A stretch of 34,571 nucleotides of DNA from Gemmatimonadota bacterium. GTDB lineage: Bacteria; Gemmatimonadota; Gemmatimonadetes; Gemmatimonadales; JACORV01. The position numbers and the translations under genes were made by a program. Every line of letters begins with the position of its first letter. Position 1 is the first letter of the stretch. Positions 1 to 7,953 of this stretch are shown here, in pieces. The stretch covers positions 1-34,571 of the forward strand of contig JACQVG010000118.1 in assembly GCA_016209905.1 (NCBI GenBank). Reading direction: 5' to 3'. The notes beneath the pieces were generated by a model. That model saw only the letters and a program-made list of their open reading frames with translations, was not told the DNA's origin and did not search any database.

Positions 1-95
1 CACACCCGTTCCCATCCCGAACACGGCAGTTAAGCCCGGCAGCGTCGATGGTACTGCCGACGGACGTCGGTGGGAGAGTAGACCGCCGCCAGCCT
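1..95 (+). rRNA. rrf: 5S ribosomal RNA, 3' part (5' end lies outside the window)
   Basis: Sequence cacacccgttcccatcccgaacacggcagttaagcccggcagcgtcgatggtactgc...gtgggagagtagaccgccgccagcc matches the conserved 5S pattern (CCCAT..CGAAC..G.AGTTAAG, CGATGGTA, GGGAGAGTAG). The 3' end is approximate. Confidence 0.95.
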
Positions 96-106
96 CCCCT
101 ACGGAG

Positions 107-135
107 CCCCGCTCTGGTGCGCCAGGGCGGGGTTT
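107..135 (+). terminator. Rho-independent terminator of the rRNA operon
   Basis: ccccgctctgg-tgcg-ccagggcgggg-ttt: 11-bp stem with one G-U pair, 4-nt loop, followed by TTT, directly after the 5S rRNA. Confidence 0.85.
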
Positions 136-275
136 CGTGCTATTCGGGGGACCGGGGAACCGGGGGACGGGGAACCTGCGCACGACCCAGGCGTCACCGA
201 TGGCCGCGGAGGTCTCGCACGCCGCGCGGCGACCCGCCGTGCGAGCGCCACCGATTTGCCGTAATTTCGGAGCCG

Positions 276-1523
276 ATGAGCATCGCCGTCGTCATCGTCT
301 TCGTGGGCCTCCTGATCTTCGTGGCCCACCTCTTCGCGGCGGTCTTCCAACGCACCCGCGTGCCGGACGTGCTGTTCCTCATCGTCATAGGCCTGGTCCT
401 CGGTCCGCTCAGCGGCGTGGTCGCCCCAGACGACTTCGGCGCCGTGGGTCCCGTGTTTACCACCGTCACGCTGGTGGTGATGCTTTTCGAGGCGGGCATC
501 GGTCTCGACGTGCGGCAGCTGGCGCGCGCCCTCACCGGCACACTGGTCGTCTCCCTGGTCGGCTTCGCGGCCAGCGTCGTGGTTGTCGGCGCCGTGGGGT
601 ACGGCATCTTCGACCTCGGCCTGCGCCGCTCCATCCTCCTCGGCGCCATCCTGGGCGGCACGTCCTCGGCCGTCGTCATCCCCATGATCCAGCAGCTGCG
701 CATGGGCGAGTTAGCCCGCACCATCCTGGCCATGGAATCGGCGGTCACCGACGTGCTCTGCATCGTCGTGGCGCTGGCCTTCCTCGAGGCGCTCAAGCTC
801 GGGTCTCTCGACGCGGGGGTCATGGTGGGGCGCATGGTCGCGGCGTTCGTGCTGGCCACCGCCCTCGGCACCGCCGCCGGGTTGCTCTGGTCGGCCTTGC
901 TGCTGCGGGTGCGCGAGATCAAGAACTCGGTCTTCACGACCGCCGCCTTCGCCTTCGTGGTGTACGGGATGGTGGAGGTGCTGGGTTACAGCGGCGCCAT
1001 CGCGTCACTAGCCTTCGGGGTGACGCTCGGCAATCCCGAGGTCTTCCGCGTCCCGGCGCTTCGGCGCGTCCTGCCGCGCGAGCCCGTCACGCTCACCGAT
1101 ACCGAGAAGGCGTTCTTTGCCGAGGGGGTGTTCCTGCTGAAGACGTTCTTCTTCGTGTACATCGGCCTGTCGCTGGTGCTGCGGGACGTCGGCCTACTGG
1201 CCGCAGGAGCGCTGATCACCTTGCTCCTGTTCGCCGCGCGGGCGCCGGTGGTGCGGCTCACCGCGCCCCGGTCCCTCACCATCGACGACGCGGCCGTCTG
1301 CGCCGTCATGGCCCCCAAGGGGCTCGCGGCGGCGGTCCTCGCTTCCCTCCCCATCCAGCAGGGCATCGCGGGCGGCGACATCATCCAGGCTGTGACCTAC
1401 GCCGTCGTTCTGTTCTCCATCGTGGCGACGTCGGCCCTGGTGGTCCTGCTCGAGCGGACGGGGCTGCGCGACATCTACCGCAGGGGCTTCCTCGGCTTCG
1501 CGCCCCCGGAGCCGGCGGCGTAG
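276..1523 (+). CDS. Cation:proton antiporter (CPA/NhaP-Kef type membrane transporter)
   Basis: MSIAVVIVFVGLLIFVAHLFAAVFQRTRVPDVLFLIVIGLVLGP...; multiple hydrophobic TM helices; GGTSSAVV and ESAVTDVL core motifs. ORF-track start at 48 lies inside the 5S gene, so the internal ATG at 276 is preferred. Confidence 0.88.
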   Translation: MSIAVVIVFVGLLIFVAHLFAAVFQRTRVPDVLFLIVIGLVLGPLSGVVAPDDFGAVGPVFTTVTLVVMLFEAGIGLDVRQLARALTGTLVVSLVGFAASVVVVGAVGYGIFDLGLRRSILLGAILGGTSSAVVIPMIQQLRMGELARTILAMESAVTDVLCIVVALAFLEALKLGSLDAGVMVGRMVAAFVLATALGTAAGLLWSALLLRVREIKNSVFTTAAFAFVVYGMVEVLGYSGAIASLAFGVTLGNPEVFRVPALRRVLPREPVTLTDTEKAFFAEGVFLLKTFFFVYIGLSLVLRDVGLLAAGALITLLLFAARAPVVRLTAPRSLTIDDAAVCAVMAPKGLAAAVLASLPIQQGIAGGDIIQAVTYAVVLFSIVATSALVVLLERTGLRDIYRRGFLGFAPPEPAA

Positions 1524-1537
1524 CCGGCGCACCACCC

Positions 1538-2407
1538 ATGCGGTGCGGCATCGTCGCCCTCGCCGGCGCACCCAACGTCGGCAAGTCCTCGCTGCTCAAC
1601 GCGCTGGTCGGCGAGCCGCTGGCCATCGTCTCCCCGAAGCCGCAGACCACCCGGGAGCCGGTCCGCGGCCTGCTCACCGACGAGGCGACGCAGATCATCT
1701 TCGTGGATCCCGCGGGCCTGCTGAATCCCGGCTACCCGCTCCAGAAGGCGATGGTGCACGCCGCGGTGGCGAGCCTCAACGACGCGGACCTGGTGCTGCA
1801 CCTGCACCCGCTGCCTGAGTTCCCAGCGCCCCCGCTGCCATCGCTGCTGCCGGACGGCGCGAGGCTGCGCTCGCCGCCGATCACGGTGTACACGAAGGCC
1901 GATCTCGTTCCGCCGTCCCGCCGTCCCGCCGTTCCGCCGGAGGCGCTCAGGGTCTCCGCCGCCACGCGTGAAGGCCTCGATGCGCTGCTCGCCCGGACCC
2001 GCGCGCGGCTGCCCGAGGGCCCCTTCCTCTACGACGCCGCCGACCTCGGCACCCAGCCGCTGCGCTTCTTCGCCGCGGAGTTCGTTCGCGAGGCGGCGTT
2101 CGGCGTCCTGGAGCAAGAGCTGCCGTACAGCCTTGCCGTGGAGATCGAAGCATTCCGCGAGCAGGAGACGCCGGTATATATTCGGGCCACCCTGGCCGTC
2201 GAACGGGAAAGCCAGAAACCGATCGTCCTCGGCCGAGGCGGCCGCACCATCAAGGCCATCGGCGTCGCGGCTCGCCAGCGCATCGCGGCGTTCATGGACC
2301 GGCCGGTCTACCTCGATCTGTGGGTGACGGTGTGGCCGAAGTGGCGAAAGAACCGGGCAGCGCTGGCGCGCCTGGGCTTCCCCCTCCCCTCGGAGCCCCG
2401 ATCATGA
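1538..2407 (+). CDS. era: Era-like GTPase with C-terminal KH domain
   Basis: [46 protein letters not shown] (G1/G2), VDPAG (G3), YTKAD (G4), VSA (G5), KH region [45 protein letters not shown]. Confidence 0.88.
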   Translation: MRCGIVALAGAPNVGKSSLLNALVGEPLAIVSPKPQTTREPVRGLLTDEATQIIFVDPAGLLNPGYPLQKAMVHAAVASLNDADLVLHLHPLPEFPAPPLPSLLPDGARLRSPPITVYTKADLVPPSRRPAVPPEALRVSAATREGLDALLARTRARLPEGPFLYDAADLGTQPLRFFAAEFVREAAFGVLEQELPYSLAVEIEAFREQETPVYIRATLAVERESQKPIVLGRGGRTIKAIGVAARQRIAAFMDRPVYLDLWVTVWPKWRKNRAALARLGFPLPSEPRS

Positions 2408-2574
2408 CCTTGCCGAAGGACCTGCTCGAGATCCTGGTGTGCCCCCAGTGCAAGGGTGACCTCGAGTACCGCACGGCGCCCTCCGAGGAGTTGGTGTGCC
2501 ACGCCTGCCGCCTGCGCTATGCGGTGGACGACGGCATCCCGATCATGCTCGTCGATGAGGCGAAGCCGCTCTAG
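2404..2574 (+). CDS. Trm112-like zinc-ribbon small protein (YcaR/UPF0434 type)
   Basis: [56 protein letters not shown]; two CxxC pairs and the typical IPIML(V)DEA ending; ATGA overlap with era. Confidence 0.9.
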   Translation: MTLPKDLLEILVCPQCKGDLEYRTAPSEELVCHACRLRYAVDDGIPIMLVDEAKPL

Positions 2575-3541
2575 CTTCGTCGCCGGCCTCGCGCTGGTCG
2601 CTGTCTCGCGCGCGGCCGCGGCGCAGGCGATCCCGACGGTGGAAGGCGGCGCCTTCCTCCTGCTCCCCGTCGGCGCTCGCGCCGTCGCTCTCGGCCAGGC
2701 CGCCGCGGCGGACGGTGGGACGAGCGAATCGCTGTTCTGGAACCCCGCCGGCCTCGCCGCGCTCCCCGGCGCCGAGTTCGCCGTCCACCACTACACCCTG
2801 TTCTTCGGCACCGGCGACGCCGCCGTCCTCGCCGTTCCCTCGGCGAGCCTCGGGACGTTTGCGGCGAGTGCGTACATCGTGGACTACGGTGACCTCGACG
2901 TTACGCGCGGCGATATCGGCCCCGATCCGGTCGGCCAGATCCGCCCGCGCAACATCGTACTGTTGGGCAGCTACGCCACCGACGTCGTCGCGGGGTTCGC
3001 CGCGGGGGTGACTTACAAGCTCATCCAGTTTCGGGTGGACTGCGCGGGCGAGTGCAGCGGGGTGCCGGCCGCGACCGGGACTACGCACGCGGTGGACATC
3101 GGCATCCGATACGTCTCGCCCGCTGCGTTCCCGCTGGTGATCGGGGCCGCGCTGCGCAACGTCGGCTTCAGGCTGCAGGTGAACAACCAGGCCCAGGCCG
3201 ACCCGCTTCCCACGCGGCTTGCGGTCGGCGTCAGCTACGGCGTACTGCGACGGCCCGCCGGCGGCCAGGGATTTGACCTGCGCGTCCTCGCCGACCTCCA
3301 GGGCTCGCTGGGTCGAGGTACCCTGTCCCCCGTCACCTTGGTGGGCGTCGAATCCGGCGTCGGCGAATCGGTCCGGTTCCGCGGCGGCTACGCCTTCCTG
3401 GATTCGGAGGCGAAGGGGCCGAGCCTGGGCATCGGGCTCAAGTTGGGCACCGTGGCTCTCGACCTCGGGCGCGTCTTCTCCGCCAGAGCGAATCTGGGCG
3501 AGGACGAGCCGATCCACGTCTCCTTCCGCATGATCTTCTGA
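2555..3541 (+). CDS. PorV/PorQ-like outer-membrane beta-barrel protein
   Basis: Signal-peptide-like N-terminus [55 protein letters not shown] motif typical of the family; C-terminal IHVSFRMIF strand. Confidence 0.75.
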   Translation: MRRSRSSFVAGLALVAVSRAAAAQAIPTVEGGAFLLLPVGARAVALGQAAAADGGTSESLFWNPAGLAALPGAEFAVHHYTLFFGTGDAAVLAVPSASLGTFAASAYIVDYGDLDVTRGDIGPDPVGQIRPRNIVLLGSYATDVVAGFAAGVTYKLIQFRVDCAGECSGVPAATGTTHAVDIGIRYVSPAAFPLVIGAALRNVGFRLQVNNQAQADPLPTRLAVGVSYGVLRRPAGGQGFDLRVLADLQGSLGRGTLSPVTLVGVESGVGESVRFRGGYAFLDSEAKGPSLGIGLKLGTVALDLGRVFSARANLGEDEPIHVSFRMIF

Positions 3542-3576
3542 GGTACCAGCCGACGCGCCGCTGGACGCCGATTCTG

Positions 3577-4449
3577 ATGCTGATCGCCGCGGCCCACGGC
3601 GGGCAGACACGCCCGGCCCGCGCGCAGGTGCCGGCGGAGGCGGTGCCGGGCGGGCCCGTGGACACGCTGGCCGTGCCGGCCCGGGTTGCGGCGGAGCGAA
3701 GCCGTCCTGCGCTCCTCGACCGGCCGGAGACGATTGCTCCCGCGGGCGCCGTCCCGCTCCACCGTCGGGCCTGGACGTGGCCGGTCGCGTCGCTCCTCGT
3801 CCCCGGCTCGGGGCAGGCTCTCGCGGGCCAGGGACGAGGGCTCGTGTACCTCGCCACGGAGGTGTGGGCGCTGACGCGCGCCGTATCGCTCGGGCGCGAG
3901 GGGCGCCGCGGGCGGGAGCACTTTCAGCAGCTGGCCTTCGCCGTGGCGCGCCGGGCCTTCGCGTCGCGCCGGCGGGATGGACCGTTCGACTACTACGAGA
4001 CGATGGGCCAATTCGTCGAGAGCGGGAACTTCGACGTCGATCCCGGCCCCGGCTTCGAGCCGGAGCCGGACACGACGACCTTCAACGGCTCGGTCTGGCT
4101 CGTCGCGCGGCGCACCTTCTTCCAGAACCCCGACTCGGTCCCGGATCCGACGTCACGTCCCTACCGCACGGCGCTGGCGTTCTACAGGGCGCGCGCCGTG
4201 GACGGCGAGTTCCGCTGGAGCTGGCGCGATGCGCGGCTCGAACAGGACGCCTTCCGGGCCGCGATTCACGCCAGCGACGAAGCGTTCCGCGCTGCGACCA
4301 ACTATCTCGGCGTGCTTGTCATCAACCACGTCGGCAGCGCGGTGGACGCACTGGTGATGTCGCGTCTCGGCAGGCGCGGGGCGGTCCCGCGCGTCGGCCT
4401 GGGCGACGGCCCGCTGTCCGTGACGCTCTCGTGGCACGCCGGCTTCTAG
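3577..4449 (+). CDS. Conserved envelope-associated protein (DUF5683-like character)
   Basis: Hydrophobic motif VASLLVPGSGQALAGQGRGLVYLATEVWALTRAV; C-terminal beta-rich end LSVTLSWHAGF. Family assignment is tentative. Confidence 0.55.
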   Translation: MLIAAAHGGQTRPARAQVPAEAVPGGPVDTLAVPARVAAERSRPALLDRPETIAPAGAVPLHRRAWTWPVASLLVPGSGQALAGQGRGLVYLATEVWALTRAVSLGREGRRGREHFQQLAFAVARRAFASRRRDGPFDYYETMGQFVESGNFDVDPGPGFEPEPDTTTFNGSVWLVARRTFFQNPDSVPDPTSRPYRTALAFYRARAVDGEFRWSWRDARLEQDAFRAAIHASDEAFRAATNYLGVLVINHVGSAVDALVMSRLGRRGAVPRVGLGDGPLSVTLSWHAGF

Positions 4450-4476
4450 GCGTGGCCTTCGGGACACGGGTCCACG

Positions 4477-4513
4477 CGGCCGGCGTGCCGGCCGGCGTCG
4501 CGCTCTTGGTTTG
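4477..4513 (+). terminator. Candidate terminator hairpin
   Basis: cggccggc-gt-gccggccg perfect inverted repeat (4477-4494; practical stem 7 bp, 4-nt loop), then a T-enriched stretch ctcttggttt. The U-tract is weak. Confidence 0.4.
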
Positions 4514-4539
4514 ACACCTCGTTTGACGAGGGCTAAGTT
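4511..4539 (+). promoter_or_regulatory. Sigma70-like promoter for the GGDEF gene
   Basis: TTGACA (4511-4516), exactly 17-nt spacer, TAAGTT (4534-4539). Spacer contains the inverted repeat CCTCG-TTTGA-CGAGG (4517-4531). Confidence 0.6.
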
Positions 4540-4570
4540 GAGCGTTTCTCGCGCGTTGCGAGAGGAGACG

Positions 4571-5530
4571 GTGCGGACGCGGCCCACGATCATCTTCTTC
4601 TCCTCCGCGGGTCGCCCGGTGCCCGGCCTAGTGGCAACCTGGCTGGCGCGGAAGGGACTCCTCTCGGTGGAGATCAGCGACGCGGCGCAGATCGAAGCCA
4701 TGACCCAGCGCGCGCTCCCAGCCATGGTCCTGGTGGACGGGAACGCGGACCCGGCGCCCGGACTGGCGCTATGCCGTCACCTCAAGGCGGATCCGTATTC
4801 GGCCATCGTCCCGGTCGCCTTCCTCGAGGACGCGCACGCCGGAGATCGCGTGCACCAAGCCTTCGGCGCCGGCGCCGATGAGGTCCTGACCCCGATCTTC
4901 GATCCGGAGGAGCAGCGGTCGCGGCTCGATGTGCTGCTGACGCGCACCGAACGCAACGTGGCCGTGCATCCCTCGACGCGCCTCCCCGGCACGAGTGAGA
5001 TCGAGCGCGAGATCAAGCGGCGCATGGCCGCGGCGGAGCCCTTCGCGGTGTGCTATGCGGACCTCGACCACTTCAAGGAGTACAACGACCGATATTCGTA
5101 CGGCGACGGGGACCGGGTGATCCTGAACCTGTCCCGGATTCTCCATGACGTGGTGAAGGGGCTGTGCGGCGCGCGAGGGTTCGTCGGGCATATCGGCGGC
5201 GACGATTTCATCTTGGTTTTGCCCGTCGCGATAACCGACCAGTGCTGCCGCGAGATCATCACGGCTTTCGACCTCCTGATCCCCTTGCAGTACTCGGAGG
5301 CGGATCGCCGCACCGGCTATTTCTTCGGGAAGGACCGGCAGGGCCAGCTGCACAAGGTGCCGTTCATGACGCTGTCGATCGGGATCGTCACGAGCGAGCG
5401 CCGGATCTTCACCCATCCGGCGCAGGTGAGCGCCCTCGCGACGGAGATGAAGAACTACGCGAAGACCCTGGCGGGTTCCGTGTTCGTCGAGGATCGGCGC
5501 CAGAAGGTCGCGGACGGGAAGGCGGGCTGA
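4571..5530 (+). CDS. Response-regulator-like protein with C-terminal GGDEF-family domain (GGDDF variant)
   Basis: REC-like N-terminus RPTIIFFSSAGRPVPGLVATWL...MVLVDGNADPAPGLALCRHLKADPYSAIVPVAFLEDA; GGDEF-like FAVCYADLDHFKEYNDRYSYGDGDRVI...GFVGHIGGDDFILVLP. GTG at 4571 preceded by AGAGGAGA; the ORF-track TTG at 4511 falls in the -35 box. Confidence 0.8.
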   Translation: MRTRPTIIFFSSAGRPVPGLVATWLARKGLLSVEISDAAQIEAMTQRALPAMVLVDGNADPAPGLALCRHLKADPYSAIVPVAFLEDAHAGDRVHQAFGAGADEVLTPIFDPEEQRSRLDVLLTRTERNVAVHPSTRLPGTSEIEREIKRRMAAAEPFAVCYADLDHFKEYNDRYSYGDGDRVILNLSRILHDVVKGLCGARGFVGHIGGDDFILVLPVAITDQCCREIITAFDLLIPLQYSEADRRTGYFFGKDRQGQLHKVPFMTLSIGIVTSERRIFTHPAQVSALATEMKNYAKTLAGSVFVEDRRQKVADGKAG

Positions 5531-5533
5531 AGG

Positions 5534-6262
5534 TTGAACGCGACGTGCCCCGGCTGCGACACGGTGTTCCGGATCGATCCGGCGAAGGTGCCGGCCGGCG
5601 GCGTGCGCGCCCGTTGCTCGGTGTGCGCCACGGTGTTCGCAGTCGGCGCGCCAGCGGCGATTGCGCGCCCGGAGGCGGTCGCCGTGCTGGCCCCCCCCCC
5701 GGTCGCCTCCGAGGCGGCCCCTAGCCCAGCCCCCGCGGCGCCGCTTCCGGTGGCCCCGCCCGTGGCTCCACCGGTTCCGGTGGCGCCGCCGCGCCGCCCT
5801 GCGGCTCCGGTCGCGTCGCCCTTCGCCGGGGCGCGTGGCGTCGCCCCTGCGGCTCCGGCCGGCACGCCTCCGAGTGCGCGGCCGCCCTTGGCGGTCAGGC
5901 CCGCCGTGGCCCCGCGCTCCCCGCGGCCGGCCCCGACCGTGCCCGTCCCGCAGCCCCCTCCGGAACCAGCGGCGCCTGCGCCGCCGCCTGCCGCCCGGGT
6001 CATCAATCCCTTCCTGGTGCAGGACCCGCAGGTCAAGGCCCGCCGCCTGGCGCGCGCCCTGATCTCGGATCTGGTGTCCTACCACCCCGCCAAACGGGCG
6101 CAGGGTTTGAAGGACGGGACCATCAAGGAGATCTTTGCCGAGGAGATCAAGAAGAGCTACGAGGAGTACGTCGGGCAGATCGGGCCCGAGACGGCGCAAT
6201 CCACGACGCACTTCCAGGACGCTCTCAACGAGATCCTCGCCGGCGGACAGAAGATCTTTTGA
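5534..6262 (+). CDS. MJ0042-type zinc-ribbon protein with long Pro/Ala-rich linker and conserved-looking helical C-terminus
   Basis: MNATCPGCDTVFRIDPAKVPAGGVRARCSVCATVFAVG zinc ribbon; Pro/Ala linker; C-terminus VINPFLVQDPQVKARRLARALISDLVSYHPAKRAQGLKDGTIKEIFAEEIKKSYEEYVGQIG. TTG start. Confidence 0.8.
   Translation: MNATCPGCDTVFRIDPAKVPAGGVRARCSVCATVFAVGAPAAIARPEAVAVLAPPPVASEAAPSPAPAAPLPVAPPVAPPVPVAPPRRPAAPVASPFAGARGVAPAAPAGTPPSARPPLAVRPAVAPRSPRPAPTVPVPQPPPEPAAPAPPPAARVINPFLVQDPQVKARRLARALISDLVSYHPAKRAQGLKDGTIKEIFAEEIKKSYEEYVGQIGPETAQSTTHFQDALNEILAGGQKIF
5691..5700 (+). repeat. C10 homopolymer inside the zinc-ribbon gene
   Basis: gccgtgctgg cccccccccc ggtcgcc, read directly. Confidence 0.95.
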
Positions 6263-6798
6263 TCTCGATTGTGGGGCTGGCCGCGGCGTCCTACTTGCTT
6301 GGCTCGCTGCCCACCGCCAGCCTCCCGGCACGGCTGGTCTCGACCCTCGGGTCGCGAGGGACCGAAGCACTCGTCCGGCTGCTTGAGCTGCTGAAAGGAG
6401 TGCTGGCGGTGAGCCTGGTCGGGGCGGGAGCCGACCCAGTCGCGCAGGCCATGGCGGCGACCGCCGTGGTGGCGGGCGATCAGTGGCCGTTCCGGGGTCA
6501 GGGTCGCCGTGGCACGGGCCTGGCCACCGCGGCGGGGGCCCTCACCGTCGTCACCCCCTTGGCGGTCCCGGCCTGGGGTTTTCTGTGGGCGCTCGGCTAC
6601 GTCGCCTCGGGCTACCGCGCTGCCGGCACCGTGGCGGCGACGCTGCTGCTGCCCCTGCTCCTCGGTGTCGTGGCGGGATGGCCGTTTGGCCTCATCGTTC
6701 TGCCAGCGTGCCTGATGGTTGCTGAGCGCCGTCGCGATTCCCTGCGGCGCATCCTGCTCGGGACGGAGCCCAAAGACCACTGGCGCAGCGGGTCCTAA
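6259..6798 (+). CDS. PlsY-like glycerol-3-phosphate acyltransferase family protein (divergent)
   Basis: SYLLGSLPTASLPARL resembles PlsY GSIPTG; GDQWPFRGQGRRGTGLATAAG resembles GHxxPxFxxFxGGKGVAT; RRRDSLRRILLGTE resembles the HxxNIxRLxxGxE tail. TTG start overlaps the previous stop. Confidence 0.65.
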   Translation: MISIVGLAAASYLLGSLPTASLPARLVSTLGSRGTEALVRLLELLKGVLAVSLVGAGADPVAQAMAATAVVAGDQWPFRGQGRRGTGLATAAGALTVVTPLAVPAWGFLWALGYVASGYRAAGTVAATLLLPLLLGVVAGWPFGLIVLPACLMVAERRRDSLRRILLGTEPKDHWRSGS

Positions 6799-6842
6799 CC
6801 TCTTAGTTTTCCGCGCGTTACTGACCTCGGGACTGCTGCCGA

Positions 6843-7953
6843 ATGATCGCCACCGAAGTACGCGACAGGCTGAGGGAGCTCGATCGCCGGCTCACCGAAC
6901 TTCGAGGCTACCTTTGACGTCGATGCCAAGGTAGCTCGCCTCGCGGCGCTCGATGCGGCCATGGCCGCCCCGGGTTTCTGGGACCAGCCCGACGCCGCCC
7001 GCCAGACCGTCACGGAAGTCAAGACCCTGAAGCGCTGGACGCAGCCGTACCACGAGCTGCGCCGGCGCTTGGATCATGCCCTCGAGCTGTGCGACCTGCT
7101 CGACCAGGAATCGGACGCCGCGATCGAGCGGGAGCTGGAGGCGGAGGCGACGGAGCTGGCGGCCGCAGTTGAGCGTCTCGCCCTCGAGACGTTGCTCCAG
7201 GACCCGGAAGACGCGCTCGGCGCTCTGCTCACGATCCACCCGGGCGCGGGGGGCACGGAATCGCAGGACTGGGCCGAGATGCTGATGCGGATGTACCGGC
7301 GCTGGGCCGAGCGGCGCGGCTTCGGCGTCAGCGTGCTCGACCTGGTGCCCGGCGAGGAAGCCGGGATCAAGTCGGCGTCGGTGGAGATTAAGGGGCCATA
7401 CGCCTGCGGGTTTCTCAAGGCCGAGAAGGGGGTGCACCGGCTGGTGCGCATCTCGCCGTTCGACGCCCAGGCGCGTCGCCACACGTCGTTCGCGTCGGTC
7501 TTCGTCTATCCTCTCGTGGATGAGACGATCGAGATCGAGCTCCGGGAGGAAGACATCCGGATGGACGTGTTCCGCGCCTCCGGGGCAGGCGGCCAGCACG
7601 TGAACAAGACCTCGTCGGCGGTGCGCCTGACGCATCTGCCTACGGGAATCGTCGTCTCATGCCAGCAGGAGCGGTCCCAGCACAAGAACCGGGCGGTCGC
7701 GCTGAAGATGCTGAGGGCGGCGCTCTATCAGCGGGCGTTGGACGAGCGCGAGAAGAAGCGCCAGGCGCTCGAAGCGACCAAGACCGACAATTCGTGGGGG
7801 AACCAGATTCGCTCCTACGTCTTCCAGCCGTACACGATGGTGAACGATCACCGGACGGAGCTCAAGGTGAGCGACGTGCACCGGGTGATGGACGGAGACC
7901 TTGACCCCTTCATCGAAGCGTACCTCAAGAAGTCCGGCGGGACGAGGCGATGA
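6843..7953 (+). CDS. prfB: Peptide chain release factor 2, expressed by programmed +1 frameshift at the in-frame TGA 6915-6917
   Basis: Frame 0: MIATEVRDRLRELDRRLTELRGYL then CTT TGA C; the +1 frame continues DVDAKVARLAALDAAMAAPGFWDQPDAARQTV... RF2 signatures RISPFDAQARRHTSF (SPF) and ASGAGGQHVNKTSSAVRLTHLPTG (GGQ). Confidence 0.95.
6903..6918 (+). promoter_or_regulatory. RF2 recoding (autoregulatory frameshift) site
   Basis: CGAGGC TAC CTT TGA C, same layout as the canonical AGGGGG TAT CTT TGA C site, with an SD-like GAGG immediately upstream. Confidence 0.92.

Noticed and set aside
48-275. ORF-track N-terminal extension of the antiporter
   Set aside because: Lies inside the 5S rRNA and its terminator; hydrophilic and unlike the family. 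ATG 276 begins the conserved TM region.
137-1537. Upstream part of the 756-aa + ORF, out of frame across the antiporter
   Set aside because: Arg/His/Pro-rich nonsense in the wrong frame of the antiporter gene; only the part from ATG 1538 is the Era-like protein.
4769-6370. 533-aa - strand ORF opposite the GGDEF and zinc-ribbon genes
   Set aside because: Low-complexity Arg/Gly-rich product mirroring the Pro/Ala linker; an antisense shadow.
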